Shown here: piece after piece, positions 26,101 to 38,525 of the stretch
Numbering within the stretch: the first letter of the stretch is position 1
Layout: the number at the start of each line of letters is the position of its first letter
From: Okapia johnstoni
Lineage: Eukaryota; Chordata; Mammalia; Artiodactyla; Giraffidae
Length of the DNA: 64,000 nt
Reading direction: 5' to 3'
Assembly (NCBI GenBank): GCA_024291935.2
Contig: CM044310.1
Span: forward strand, 120,600,213 to 120,664,212
Notes under the pieces: generated by a model
Databases searched by the model: none
What the model saw: the letters and a program-made list of their open reading frames with translations, nothing else
Told to the model about the DNA's origin: nothing
Program-made: the position numbers and the translations under genes

Positions 26101-26439
26101 CGGAGCCTGTGCAGGAACCCGAGTGGCGACAGTAGGGCGACCAGGTCAGTTTCCGCACGGTTATTCCCAGCCAATGGCGAAGTCTAAGACCTTGTGCAGT
26201 ACAAACAAAACCTCCACTTCCGCCTTTGACCCCTCACCTCCCTCCCAACATCGCACTGCCGAGTTTCTTACCAGATCCACAGTCTCAACAACAAATATGT
26301 GCCTAGGGACAAAAAGGCTACATGTTCTAATGGTTCCCCCTCTCCCTTAGGAAGGATGAATTCCTTCTCCAGCCCTAGAGGTCACTTCTTAGCTCTCCTG
26401 GCAATTCATCTTGGCTTTTTCTGCCAGAAAGTTTCAGGT

Positions 26440-26791
26440 GTGGACCAGTCTTCCTTGAGGCCTTAGAACTACATTACCCAGAAGCGTTTGCGCTATGGAG
26501 CGGCGACGTTTATCCAATAAAAATACAGAAAGGGAGCGTTTCCCGGGAGGGGCTCCCGGTGTCTTCCTGGCGGACATTTTGATTGCTCTCAAGTCTGTGG
26601 AGCTGAACGGAAAGTCTGAGCGTGCGGTGTTGGGAGGCCTGTTACAGGCCGAGAGAGCGCAAGGGTCTTCGAAGGCACTGCATAGGGGACGGCGTAAGAG
26701 CTGGGGACACTTCCGCCTGCAGGTTGTGTCCGCGCCAAGTCCGACCTGACCGGTGGACTGTCGCCGCACCCCTCTGTGGAAAGAAGCTCTG
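26440..26791 (+). promoter_or_regulatory. Gene C CpG-rich promoter and 5' UTR
   Basis: CpG-rich, including the ACTACA element and GCGCTATGGAGCGGCGACG. The orphan first exon points away from it on the other strand. The spacing (about 690 bp between the two ATGs) would allow a shared promoter. Confidence 0.72.
26468..26484 (+). promoter_or_regulatory. ZNF143/THAP11-type motif, gene C promoter
   Basis: Reads ACTACATTACCCAGAAG on the coding strand, ending 308 bp before the ATG, identical to genes A and B. Confidence 0.78.
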
Positions 26792-26824
26792 ATGGCGGTG
26801 CCTGCCCTGCAGGACCCCCGTCAG
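26792..26824 (+). CDS. Gene C exon 1: initiator exon, MAVPALQDPRQ
   Basis: 33 nt from ATG to a CAG|GTAAGT donor, phase 0, encoding MAVPALQDPRQ. The donor is a consensus match. Length and phase equal those of genes A and B. The ATG context is CTCTGATGG. Confidence 0.88.
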
Positions 26825-27094
26825 GTAAGTGCAGTGAGTTCCGGGTTCTCCGCTGCCCGTTTCCACACCAGAATGTGAACTCCGCAGGTGAGCAGGTTCC
26901 CGCTCACGTTGTTTGTGGCCTTAAAAAAAGTACAACTCAGAAGTTGAGTTATGTTTTATCCCGTGGGGATGTTTAGGATTTCCAGCCCAAGAAACATCTC
27001 AAGCAACCGTGGGAGGTGAAGGGAGAAGCTGTTGCAGGAAGGGGGACCCCCTCCAGGGCCCGAAAGCGGGCTCTAACACTGGGAAATGAATTGT

Positions 27095-27620
27095 TCGAGG
27101 AGACACTTGTGCTGGCAAAGCAAGAGATTTTATTGGGAAGGGGCGTTGGGTGGGAGAGCAGTAGGTTAAGGGAGCCCAGGAGAACTGCTCTGCCACGTGG
27201 GTTGCAGTCGGGAGTCTTATGGTGACGGGATTGGCTTTGGTTGCCTTTAGCCAATCATTCTGACTCAGAGTCCTTGCCAGTGGTGCACACCTTGTTCAGC
27301 CAAGATGGATGCCAGTGAGGATTCTGGGAGGTGATGGGATACCTGATGTCACTTTTTTACCTTTCCTGAACTCTCCCTGTTGGTGGTGGCTTATTAGTTC
27401 CAGTGTTCCTTACCAGGACCTCCTGTTGTAAAACAACTCATGCAGATGGTTACTGTGGTACCTGGCCAGGGCAGGCGGTTTCAGTCAGTGTGCTTCCTCT
27501 AACAAAGCCAGCTTATATAGAAGTTTTGCAACAAAGGGCAGGTATTTGAACATCAAAAGATCATTGTTAAGGAAAGTCAGATAACCCAAGTTAAGGAATT
27601 AAGCACTTTTCTGTGTATGG
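27095..27620 (-). mobile_element. Probable LTR/ERV remnant (antisense), unassigned
   Basis: AAGCAAGAGATTTTATTGGG reads in reverse as CCCAATAAAA, an LTR-style poly(A) signal, followed by a compact body without frames. Boundaries and family are uncertain. Confidence 0.4.
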
Positions 27621-27659
27621 GAAGATGTGAGAGTCTGGGCTCACTGAAATCATTTCTCG

Positions 27660-28026
27660 TGGCAGTCTGAGCTCTAGTTGAAAAAGAATTTCCAGACACA
27701 AAGCATTTTAGACTAGAGCGAATTTATTGAGAACAAAGGGGAGAGGTAGAGAGGGGCGCTGCAAAGACAGAGGGTGGACTTCTAACTGACCAGGGAGAGC
27801 CGCCAGGAGAGTGTTAGAACAGCGGGTGGCTCAAGGGCTTCCGACTATTTTTATAGCCTCAAGGAAAAGAAAATTCCTGTGGAGAGGGGTAATGTTAGGT
27901 CATTAGTCAGGATTCTGTATGTTATGTCATATGGAGGCTGGAGCTGGCTGGTTAGGAACAAAATGGCTCATAACAAACATGACAGTGGTTGCCCTGGAGC
28001 TTGGCTAATTTTGGATATATTGTCCT
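27660..28026 (-). mobile_element. Probable LTR remnant (antisense), unassigned
   Basis: AGAGCGAATTTATTGAGAAC reads in reverse as an AATAAA-type signal. The body contains CTATTTTTATAGCC, a possible TATA element in reverse. It is interrupted by a 5'-truncated BovB tail with a clear target-site duplication. Confidence 0.42.
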
Positions 28027-28039
28027 ATGATCTCAGTAT

Positions 28040-28159
28040 CAGTTCAGTTCAGTCGCTCAGTCATGTCCGACTCTTTGCAACCCCATGAATTGCAGCACAC
28101 CAGGCCTCCCTGTCCATCACCAACTCCCAGAGTCTAACCAAACCCATGTCCATTGAGTC
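28040..28159 (-). mobile_element. BovB 3' tail with 13-bp target-site duplication
   Basis: Antisense CAGTTCAGTTCAGTCGCTCA tail and about 100 bp of BovB 3' end. ATGATCTCAGTAT flanks it at 28027-28039 and 28160-28172. Confidence 0.92.
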
Positions 28160-29414
28160 ATGATCTCAGTATAGGGCTCCACAACTCCTTTGATATGCAC
28201 CTCAGCTATCTGGGGCCAGTATCCTGTGTTTTCATATCCTGAGTTTCTCGGGACTCAGCATAGGAGTGACTGTAGTCTGCTGGCTGCTAAATGGCAGGTA
28301 CTCTCCTTCCTGAAGTCCCTTAGGGCTCACTGGCTCACACTGGAGGGCTGCAATCGCTGATCACTGTGACATCTTTTTTGTTTACTGATATGGCAGGAAA
28401 TGTCCCATTTTTCACACTTTATCTCATGCCCCTGGCCCAGTGCAGTGAGGCCTTCAGGGGTGGTGTCCCTCTTTCTGACCACAGGTGTAATGTGATGTGG
28501 GTCAGGCTTGGAGATGCAACTGAACCAGGAACGTTGGGGAACCTGGAGTCCATCCTGTTTCTTCAAAAAACAAATTTCGAGGCCAGGCTGCACCTGGAGT
28601 GTCAGATGAGAGGTTGTACCTTTCTTCTTAGGGCCCTGGGAGCGCTGGAGAGTTTTGAGTAAAGAAAGCACATGATCTCTGGGCCTTTAAAAATTCTCCA
28701 AGGCCTGTTCAGTGGAAGAAAAGTCTGTAGGAGTTGATGAGGACTTGAGCAATGTAAAGTTGTGGCTCCTCAAAGCTCACAGCTGATAAAAGGTAGTACT
28801 GAGGATGGAGTCACACAGGAGATATTAGCCAGTCAGCCTGAGGTTATCTGGCTGTGGTACCAGACAGCTGCCCTGGCAAGTCCTGAGCCCCTGGATCACT
28901 GCCCTGGTCACTTTCTTCTGTGGCCTGCATGTTCCCACAGATTCCCACAGCTGCAGAAGAACACTTAGTAAATGGAGGTTGTCCCAGTCCCTTACTTGTT
29001 CACACCTTCACACACACATTTTCTGTATTTGAGGAGGGTCTTGGGGCTCTTAACCTGGCATTCTCCCAACACTTTGTTTTGGGGACCTTGGCAACCCCGT
29101 GCCTGGGGTAGTGAGTGCACACTGGTTCTATGGAGGAAGTATGGAACATTGAAACCCATATCAGTATGTCGAAGTGCTTTGAGGTGAGGCTAAACTAGTT
29201 AAGGTAAGTGCGGGTCTTTTGGTTTTTTTTGGTGGGAATAAACAACGAGGAAGAGCAGAATTTCAGCTTGAAATTAAATGCCTGTGTGTTCCAGAGGCAA
29301 TGGGAAGTTCAGGTCAGAGGAGAGAGTTTTTCTTCCCCAGGTCTCAGCGGGCTCCAACAGGTTGGACAGTAGGGGAGATGTGTGAGAAGATGGAAGGTGT
29401 GAGACTGTTCATGA

Positions 29415-29600
<186 letters not shown>

Positions 29601-29907
29601 TAGACCCTGCCTTTCTCCTTTTCCCCAGGGCCAGCCCTGTCTTTCTTACTTGTGGACCATGGTCACCATGTATCTGACATTTATTTGTGCCTGTCTGTAC
29701 AGAAGAGTGTTGTCACTGACATGGACACTACTAAACGGACCGTGAGCTATTCTTCCCACAGCCTTTTTCAAGGTTCCAGTTTCCCTACATACATGCCTAC
29801 AGCTTCATTTTCTGTCTTTTGATGATTACCATCTAGTGGATGTGTAGTGGTATATCTTTACCATTTCCATTGCATTTCCCTTATGGAGTGCTTATTGGCC
29901 ATTTGTA

Positions 29908-30033
29908 TCTTTTTTTTTTTTTTTGTCCAAGCCACGTCGACTTCTGGGATCTTAGTTCTCCGACCAGGGATTGAACCTGGGCCTATGGCTGTGAATGTGT
30001 AGAGCCTTAACCACTCTACTGTCAGGGAATCCC
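29908..30033 (-). mobile_element. CHR-type SINE
   Basis: Antisense: T-run, GGGATCTTAGTTCTCCGACC, ending in CAGGGAATCCCC. Confidence 0.85.
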
Positions 30034-30903
30034 CGTGTATATGTTTCAAAAATATCTATTCATGTCCTTTTCCGATTTTTTCATCAGATTGGTTTTTTAG
30101 TTGTTGTTGAGTTCTAGACTTCATCCATATATTCTGGATATTAATTCCTTATTGTACTCTGTGGTTGCCTTTTTACTGTGTTTATAGTTCCCTGTGATGT
30201 ACAATAAGCCAGTTTTTTCCTTTTCCCCTATACCTTTCTTGAGGTATAATTGATAGATGACATTAAGTTAAAGGTATGAAAACAAAAAAAAAGTGTTCAT
30301 TTTTTTGAGGTCCGGTGTCTTGTTTATTCTTTTGTTGCTTGTGCTTTTGTTGTCATAGACAAGAAATCACACCCAAATCCAACATTTTGAAGCTTTTGCT
30401 CTTTGTACATGTCTTGGTAGATGTATAACTAAATATCACTTTCTTTTCCTCTTTTTTTGTACTAATGTACATGGTATTGAGTTTTTAGCCTCAAATTTCA
30501 GTTTTTTGTGGGGTTGGTATGTAGGTCAGTGATTGTTTTTTATATTGTAACTTTGTATCCTGAAAACTTTCTTGTTTTGTTGTTTTTTAGTGAAAGCAGG
30601 CTTATTTAGAGAGATACACACAGAATGTGGGCCATCTCAGAAGGCAAGAGTGGCCTGTAATTACTTCTTAGTTCTAGGATATTTTGGCAGGGTGTCTGTA
30701 TTTGGGGGTTTTGACGTACCTGATCATGTCATCTGAGAGTGAAGACAATTTTCCTTCCTTCCCAATCAGTATACCTTTTCCTAATTAAGCTAAAAAGCTT
30801 CTAAACAGCAAAAGAAACTATCAATAAAATCAAAGGGTAACCTACCTAATGGGAGAAAATATTTGCAAGCCATATATTTAAGGGGTAAATATTCCAAAAT
30901 ATA

Positions 30904-31167
30904 TGGAGACGGCAATGGCAACCCACTCCAGTACTCTTGCCTGGAAAATCCCATGCACAGAGGAGCCTGGTAGGCTGCAGTCCATGGGGTCGCTAAGAGT
31001 CAGACACGACTGAGCGACTTCACTTTCACTTTTCACTTTCATGCATTGGAGAAGGAAATGGCAACCCACTCCAGTGTTCTTGCCTGGAGAATCCCAGGGA
31101 CGGGGAGCCTGGTGGGCTGCTGTTTATGGGGTCGCAGAGTCAGACACGACTGAAGTGGCTTACCAGC
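30904..31167 (+). mobile_element. Bov-A2 SINE with 13-bp target-site duplication
   Basis: Sense dimeric Bov-A2 with the CACTTTCACTTTTCACTTTC linker. ATTCCAAAATATA flanks it at 30891-30903 and 31168-31180. Confidence 0.93.
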
Positions 31168-31879
31168 ATTCCAAAATATAAGAACTTATATAACTTGATA
31201 CCAATCAATATACCTTTTGTATAAACTCCTCGTCTCATTGTATTAGTTGTCTTCCAATAAAAATTTGAAAAGGAGTGGTAAGAGAGAACACCCTTCTTTC
31301 TTACTCATCTTAGTGGGAAAACTAGTTTTTCTCTAATAAGCATAATGATAGCTAGAGGGTTTTGTTGAGGTTATCAATTTGAAGTTTTTCCTCTAAGTTT
31401 ACTAGTAGATGTATTTTTTTTATATATCATAAATGCAGGTTGGATTTTGTAAAGTCCTTTTTCTGCATCAATTGATGAGATTGTGGGTGTTTTTAAGTAT
31501 TGATAGGTATTATATTAATTGACTTTCAAATGTTAAACCAGTTTCACTTGCATAAAGCCCAGTTGGTCATGGTATATAATTCTTTTTATACAGTTTTTTA
31601 ATCGACTTTTAAACGTTGTTAAAATTTTTGTGTCTATGTTCATGAGAGAGATTATTTTATAGTTTTCTTTTAATGTTTTTGGTTTGGTATTAAAGTAATA
31701 CTGGCCTCACAGAATGAGTTGGGAGGTATGCCCGTTCTTTCTGTCTTCTGAAAGAGATTGTAGAGAATTGTATAATACATTCTCTCATTACATGTTTGGA
31801 AGAATTCAGCAGTGGAACAGTCTGAGCCAGTTGGATTCCTTTTTGGGAGGTTATTAATTACTGATTCATTTTTTCCTTT

Positions 31880-31990
31880 TTGGCCACACTGCATAGCATG
31901 GAGGATCTTAGGCCCTGACCAGGAATTGGATGCATGCCTCATGCAGTGGAAGCACAGAGCTTAACCATTGGAACCCCAGTGAGGTCCCCT
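31880..31990 (-). mobile_element. CHR-type SINE
   Basis: Antisense TTTGGCCACACTGCATAGC, CCCTGACCAGGAATTGGAT, ending GTGAGGTCCCC. Confidence 0.8.
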
Positions 31991-32774
31991 GATTCATTTT
32001 CTTTAATTGACATGGACCTATTCAGATTATCTATTGTGTGGGTTTTGGTAGACTGTCTTTCAGGGAATTGATCCCTTGCATCTAGATGATCAAATTCATG
32101 GGGTTGGAGATTGCTCATATTTTTCATTATTATTCTTTTAATCTCCATGATATCTATAGTGATGTTTTATTTTTAATTTTTTATATTATTAATTTGTGTT
32201 CTCTGTTTTTATCTTCATGAGCCTGACTAGAATGTGGTTTTATTTTCTTGGTCATTTTAAAGAACCAGCTTTTTTTTTTTTTGTCTTTGTTGATTTTTCT
32301 CTATTTTTTAATCATTTCTTTTCTTCCTTTGTATTTAATTTTCTCCTGTTCTAGTTTCCTGAAGTAGAAGCACAAATGACTGATTTTAGATCTTTCTTTT
32401 CTAATGTATGCATTCTATGGTATAAATTTCCCTGTAAACACTGCTTTCACTGTATTTGCATATTTGAACAAGTGGTGTGTTTGCTTATTTCAAAATATTT
32501 AAAGATTTCTCTTGAGATTTCTTTTTTTACCCCCGTATTTAGAAGTGTATTGTTAATTTCTCAATATTTGGGGATTTTTTCCAGTTATCGTTGTGTTACT
32601 GGTTTCTAATTTAATTCCACTGCAGTCTGAATTCAGACATTATATGATTCCTCTTCTTTTAAATTTGTTAAGGTGTGTTTTCTGACCCAGAATGTGGTCT
32701 ATCTTGTGAATGTTCTATGTCACCTTGAGAAGACTCTATTCTGCTGTTTTTGGATGGAGTAACCTAGTTTCTAT

Positions 32775-32990
32775 GTGTGAAAGTGTTAGTCTCTCAGTCA
32801 TGTCTGACTCTTTGCAACCCCATGGACTGTAGCCCACCAGGCTCCTCTATCCATGGAATTCTCCAGACAAGAATATTGGAGAGGATAGCCATTCCCATCT
32901 CCAAGGATCTTCCTGACCCAAGGAGCAAACCCGGGTCTTCCTCATTGTAAGCCAATTCTTTACCATCTGAGCCACCAGGGAAGCCCAGCC
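32775..32990 (-). mobile_element. Bov-tA SINE
   Basis: Antisense TGAAAGTGTTAGTCTCTCAG to CCACCAGGGAAGCCC, including the reversed tRNA-like head. Confidence 0.9.
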
Positions 32991-33189
32991 TAGGCCCTAA
33001 GTGTCCCTTATATCCCGTTGATTGATCATGGTACTCTTCAGTTCAACAGCCTCCCTGTAGATTTTCTGTGTATTGGATCTGTTCATTTCTGATAAAGGGG
33101 TGTTGAATGAAGTCTCCAACTATTTTAGCAGGTTCAACTTGTAGTTTACTTTTTGCCTCATATTTTGACATTCTGCCATTAGTCACAGA

Positions 33190-33435
33190 CTTTTTTTTTT
33201 TTTAAGAAATTTATTTTCAGCTGTGTTGGGTCTTTGTTCCTGTGCAAGCTAGTTGCAGTGCTTGGCCTTCCGTTGCAGTGGCTTCTCATGTTGTGGAACA
33301 CAGGCTATCTAGGGCGTGAGGGCTCAGTAGTTGTGGCTCATGGGCCTAGTTGCTTCAGGGCATGTGGGATCTTCCCACATCAGGAGTTGCACCTGTGTCT
33401 CCTGCATTGGCAGTTGGATTCTGTACCACTAAAGA
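33190..33435 (-). mobile_element. CHR-type SINE (long form)
   Basis: Antisense T-run, GTGTTGGGTCTTTGTTCCTG, ending with GCATTGGCAGTTGGATTC. Confidence 0.75.
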
Positions 33436-33624
33436 TCGTTTTGCACCCTGGAGAACTGTCCCCTTTAACATTGTACCATTCTCTTTATCCAAGATAACTT
33501 TGCTTACTTGAAATCTGCTCTGATTTTAATATAGTTACTTCTGCCCCTTTTAAAATTTATGTTAGCCTATATTTCTTTATCCATTTACTTATAATCTATA
33601 TGCATTTTGTGTAAAGTGGCTTTT

Positions 33625-33757
33625 TTATAATTAATTAATTTGTCTGCACTGGGTCTTAGTTGCAGCATGCGGTCAGTTCCCTGACCAGGTATTGAACCCA
33701 GGTCCCCTGTATTGGGAGCACAGAGTCTTGGCCACTGGACCACTAGGGAAGTCCCTA
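33625..33757 (-). mobile_element. CHR-type SINE
   Basis: Antisense CACTGGGTCTTAGTTGCAGC to CCACTAGGGAAGTCCC. Confidence 0.82.
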
Positions 33758-34079
33758 AAGTGGCTGGCTTTCTTAGAGATAACATATAGTTGAGTCCTGT
33801 TTTTAGGCCACTCTTGTAATCTCTCTTTTAATTGGTGCTTTGAGACTATTGATGTTTAATAATTGAGGTCTATATTAGAATAACACTACATGGCTTCACT
33901 GGTAGTATGAATATACTATAATTTAAAAAAATCCTTATTACATTCTCTCCTCCGTTGTCATTGTATCATTGCTGTCATTCATTTCACTTGTACATAAACA
34001 TACATGAATTTGTGTATAAAAATGCATAATGTATATTGTTGCTAGTGTTATTTTGAACAAACCTGTTAGATTGGAATAG

Positions 34080-34640
34080 ACTTTGTCCAAAGAAGACATG
34101 CAAAGGGCAAACAGCTACATGAAAAGATGCTCAATATCACCAGTGGTTGAGGAAATGCAAATCAAAACTGCAATGAGATAACCACTTCACACCTGTTATG
34201 TCTCTTATCAGAAAGGGAAGAAATAAGAGTCTGTGCAGTTGTGGATAAATCTGTGGTGTAACCTATTGGTGGGAATGTACATTGTTGTAGCTACTATGGA
34301 AAGGAACATGGGGAATCCTTACAAAATTAAATAAGGAACTGCCATATGGTCCAGCAGTTCCACCTCTGTGTTTTTATTCAAAGGGAATGAAATCATCATC
34401 TCTAAAAGATATTTGTATCCCCTATTACTGAATTTTTTGTAATATCCAAGAGATGGAAATAACTTAAGTGTCTGTTGATGGATGAATAGCTAACAAACGT
34501 GTGGTATATATGAAATAGTATTCAATATTATTCAGCCATTTTTTAAAAAATGAAATCTTGTTGTTTGCAACAACATGAATAGACTTTGAGGGCATTCTGT
34601 TAAGTGAGATAAAGTCAGACAGGGAAAGACAAAGTTGTCA
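34080..34640 (+). mobile_element. L1 3' region (sense patch)
   Basis: CAAAGAAGACATGCAAAGGG, AGGAAATGCAAATCAAAAC and GGTGGGAATGTACATTG are sense L1 words, opposite in orientation to most L1 in this intron. Confidence 0.75.
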
Positions 34641-35149
34641 CTCCATTTCTACAGAGTATTGATTCCAGGAGTCCATGCACCTCCTGAAATTTGTGGATGC
34701 CAAAGTCCCGTTGTCAGCCATCTGATTCTGAAGTTCCACTTGTGTGGATTCTTCCAACTGCAGATCTTGTGGTTCTGTGTGTACTTACGGAAAAGTATCC
34801 ATATACAGCAGATCCAAGAAATTCTAACACATGTTCTTCAAGGGTCATCCTGGTTACACTTACATGTGGAATCTTTAAAAAAAAACAACCACCACCATAG
34901 TCAGATACAGACAACAGATTAGTTGTTGCCAGAGCCAGGGAAGTGGATTGGATGAAATGGGTGAAGGGTGTTAGAAGCAACAGAGTTTCAGATTTTCTTT
35001 TATAACTTATACGATGAATAGATCTTTGTAGTTGTTCCACAGTGTTTGGATATTCTGGAGTTTTTGTTTTGTCTCTGTGTAATAGAAGTGTACTTCATGT
35101 ATAATGTGTTCATTTCTGCAGTACATCAAAGTGATTCACTTATATATAC

Positions 35150-35330
35150 ATTCTTTTTGTCTTCTTTTTTCTGTGCTGGGTTGTTGTGCAGCACACAGGC
35201 TTTCTGTAGTTGTGGTGGCTCAACAGTTGTGGTGCAAGGCCTTAGATGCCCTGCAGCAAGTGGAGCCTTCCCAAGTCAGGGACTGAACCCGTGTCCCCTG
35301 CATTGGCAGGCAGATTCTTAAACACTTGCA
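35150..35330 (-). mobile_element. CHR-type SINE
   Basis: Antisense GTGCTGGGTTGTTGTGCAGC to CATTGGCAGGCAGATTC. Confidence 0.75.
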
Positions 35331-35459
35331 TCTGCTAACCCCTACTTCCCACTCCTACCCTCCACCTTGGCAACCATAAGTTTGTTCTCTATGTATATGA
35401 GTGTTTCTGTTTTGTAGATAAGTTCATTTGTGTCATATTTTATTTATTTTAAAAATCTA

Positions 35460-35770
35460 TATGATATATATTGTAATTTATTTATTTTTGGCTGCATTGG
35501 GTCTTTGTTGCTGCGTGTAGGCTTTCTTTAGTTGCAGCAAGCAGGGGCTACTCTCTAGTTGCAGTGCATGGGCTTCTCATTGCAATGGCTTCTCATGTTG
35601 TGGAGCACAGGCTCTAGGGTATGTGGGCTTTATGAGGTGTGTGGGCTCAGTAGTTGTGGTGCATGGGCACAGTTACCTCTTGGCAAGGGGAATCGTTCCA
35701 GATCAGAGGTCTAACCTGTGTGCCCTGCACTGGCAGGTAGACTCTACAACTGGACCACCAGTGGGAGTCC
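35460..35770 (-). mobile_element. CHR-type SINE (long form)
   Basis: Antisense TTTGGCTGCATTGGGTCTTT to CTGGACCACCAGTGGGAGTCC, nearly full length. Confidence 0.8.
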
Positions 35771-36224
35771 TTTGTCGTATTTTAGATTCCACATATAAAT
35801 GATATCATATGATATCTTTCTCTGTCTGGTTTACTGTACTTAATACGGTAATCTCTCGTTGCATCTATGTTGCTGTAAAAGACATTACTACATTCCTTTT
35901 TTATAGTTGAGTAATTTTCTGTTGTATATATATACTGCATCTTTATCCGTTCATCTGCTGATGGACATTTAGGCTGTTTCTATGTCTTGGATATCATGAA
36001 TAGTGGTGCTGTGAACATAGGAGTCTATATCTTTTTGAATTATAATTTTTGGCTGGATATATGCCCAGGAGTTAGATTGCTGAATCATAATGGCAACATT
36101 ACTTTTAACTTTTTGAGGAACATCTATACTGTTTTTCATAATGGCTGCACCAACAGCATTTGTTATTTGTAGACTTTTGTTTTTAATATGTGTGTATGTT
36201 AGTATTTATTTGGCTATTCTAGGT

Positions 36225-36415
36225 CTTAATTGGGACACCTGGGAGCTTTTAGGTGCTACATGCAAACTCTTACCTGGATCTTGCGGAATCTTAATTCCCT
36301 GACCAGGGATGGAATCTGGGCCCCCTGCATTGGGAACATGAAGTTTTCTTTTCTTTTTTTTTTTTGGTAAGCAAAGGAGCATGGAGTCGTAGCCATTGGA
36401 CCACCAGGGAGACTT
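36225..36415 (-). mobile_element. CHR-type SINE
   Basis: Antisense TCTTGCGGAATCTTAATTCC body with a T-rich expansion near 36355, ending CCACCAGGGAGACTTC. Confidence 0.72.
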
Positions 36416-36718
36416 CTTAATAATGGCCATTCTGCCTGGTGTGAGGTGGTACCTCATTGTAGTTTTGATTTGCATTTCTTTCTTTCCTTTTTCTCTTTGC
36501 TTTTCAGTTTGGGAAGTTTCTACAAAGAGAACGTCAAGCACAGAGATTCTTTCCTCAGCCGTGTCCAGTGTATCAATAAGCCCATCATATTCATTCTTCA
36601 TGTCTGTTATAGTCTTTTTGACGTCTAGAATTTTGAGTTGTTTCTTTGAACTTCCATTTCTCAACTTACATTGCCCACTTAGTGTTTTATGCTGTTTGCT
36701 TGACCTATTAGCAAACAT

Positions 36719-36822
36719 TCAGTTCAGTTCAGTCGCTCAGCTGTGTGTGACTCTTTGCGACTCTGTGGACTGCAGCATGCCAGACTTCCTGTCCATCGCA
36801 AACTCCCAACTCTACCAAACAT
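36719..36822 (-). mobile_element. BovB/Bov-A 3' tail
   Basis: Antisense TCAGTTCAGTTCAGTCGCTC, then about 85 bp of the shared BovB 3' end. A flanking CAAACATT recurs on both sides. Confidence 0.82.
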
Positions 36823-37934
36823 TAATCAGCATATATATCATACTTGTTTTGTATTTCCAGTGTTATAATTACAACATCCTTGTGATAGCTGATTCTGGTT
36901 TTGAAGTTTCCTTTGTCTCTTCAGATTGCTTTTCACCATTTAGTATGATGTGTAATTTTTTCTTGATAACTGGCATGATGTATGGGGTAAAAGGAACCGC
37001 TATAAATAGGCCTTTATTCATGTGTTGGTAAGATGTAGAGAAGGGAAGCCTGCACAGTACTGAAAGCATTCATAGCATGTTTGCTTGTCAGTCTTTTAAT
37101 GAGTTTGTGTGTCTGGACTATGAACTTCACAATTACTTTCAATTTATTTTAGGTGGGACAGCAATGTGTAGAGAGGGCTGGAATTGAGCACTTGTTTTTC
37201 TTGTCAGTTACCTTATTAAGAAGAACAGAATGTTCTGGCTATTTTATTTGTCTGATCTTTATTGTTTCCTTTTTCAGAATGCTTTGTCTATTTAATTTGG
37301 GGGTTTTGGGTTTTTTTTTGTAGTTCATCAAGTTGTAAAGATAGATTATATTTCTTTTTTTAATATAAGCATTTATTGCTATAAATGTTCTCCTTAGTAC
37401 TATCTTTGCTGCATCCTGTAGTTTTAATATGTGGTGTTTTGTTTTCATTAGTCTATTAAATATTCTCTGATTTCTCTTGTGATTATTTTCTTGAACCTAT
37501 TTATTTCCAGAAATTTGTAGATATTTCAGTTTTCCATATGTTATGTTATGGATCTACATTCTGTTGTGGTTAGAGAGGATAGTTGGTATAAACTTTATCT
37601 AATTAAATCTATTGTTCCTATCCATTAATGAGAGTAGAGTATTGAAGTTTCCAAATATTATTGTAGAACTGTGTTTCTCCTCTTGATTGTCAGTTTTTGC
37701 TTCATGTATTTCAGGGATCTACTATTGAGTGTGTGAATATTTATACTTATTGCATCATCTTACATTGAATCTTCCCTTAATATATGTCCTTCGTAGTCTT
37801 TTTAGATTTAAAATCTTTATTGTTTGGTATGATTTATAGCTACTCCTGAGTGCTTTTTGTTACTATTTGCATGAAATATCTTTATCTACCTTTCAGTTTC
37901 AACTTGTGCTTTGTCGACAGCATACAGTTGTTGT

Positions 37935-38052
37935 TGTTGTCTTGGATTGTGCCACACAGCCTGTGAATTCTTCCTTCCGTGACCAGGGATTACGCCCATG
38001 CCCTCAGCAGTGAAAGTGTGGAATCCTAACCACTGGACTACCAGGGAGTTTC
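37935..38052 (-). mobile_element. CHR-type SINE
   Basis: Antisense TTGTGCCACACAGCCTGTGA to GGACTACCAGGGAGTTTCC. Confidence 0.78.
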
Positions 38053-38404
38053 CTGGATCGTTTTTGTAAATCTATTCTGCCAGTCTGTGTTTTGCTCTGA
38101 GAGGTTCATCTATGTACTTTAAGAGCAGTTATTGATGAGAGGTATTTTTTTTCGTTTGCTCTTTGTTTCCTATATGCGCCTTGGAGCTTTGTCATTCCTT
38201 ACTTTTTGTTATTTTCTCCTTTTGTATTTAGTTGATTTTTTTTGTAGTGAAACATCTTAATTCCCTTTTCATTTCCTTTGTGTACGTTATAAAACTTTTT
38301 TTTTTTGTATTTACCATGGGGACTACATTTAATATCCTAAAGCTAGAGCATACTAATTTTAATTTATACCAGCTTACCATCAATAACATTAAAACAAAAT
38401 TCTG

Positions 38405-38525
38405 TGAATTCCCTGGTGGTCCAGTGGTTAGGACTCTGCACTCTCACTGCCATGGGCCTGGGTTCAATCCATGGTCTGGAACTAAGATGCTGACAGCTGT
38501 GCTGGCAGGCCAAAAAAAATTTTTT
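38405..38525 (+). mobile_element. CHR-type SINE
   Basis: GAATTCCCTGGTGGTCCAGT head, tRNA-like B-box GGTTCAATCC and A-run tail. Confidence 0.83.

Larger units (their letters stand above)
30050..33900 (-). mobile_element. L1 (antisense) mosaic
   Basis: Reversed L1 ORF2 words, such as CTTTTTCTGCATCAATTGAT and CAGTTGGATTCCTTTTTGGG, with several nested SINEs. No intact frame. Confidence 0.68.

Noticed and set aside
30878..31167. Conserved small proteins recurring at 4172, 11353, 30878, 57527 and elsewhere
   Set aside because: They recur because they are translations of Bov-A2/Bov-tA SINEs (FQARVLEW and GSSVHGI words), not a gene family.
36206..36718. 170-codon minus-strand frame in gene C intron 2
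   Set aside because: N-terminal part matches L1 ORF1-type coiled sequence and the rest runs through a SINE; transposon-derived.
38405..38470. tRNA-like heads in many places
   Set aside because: These are the tRNA-derived 5' ends of CHR and Bov-tA SINEs with A-rich tails and no cloverleaf beyond the B-box similarity; not tRNA genes.
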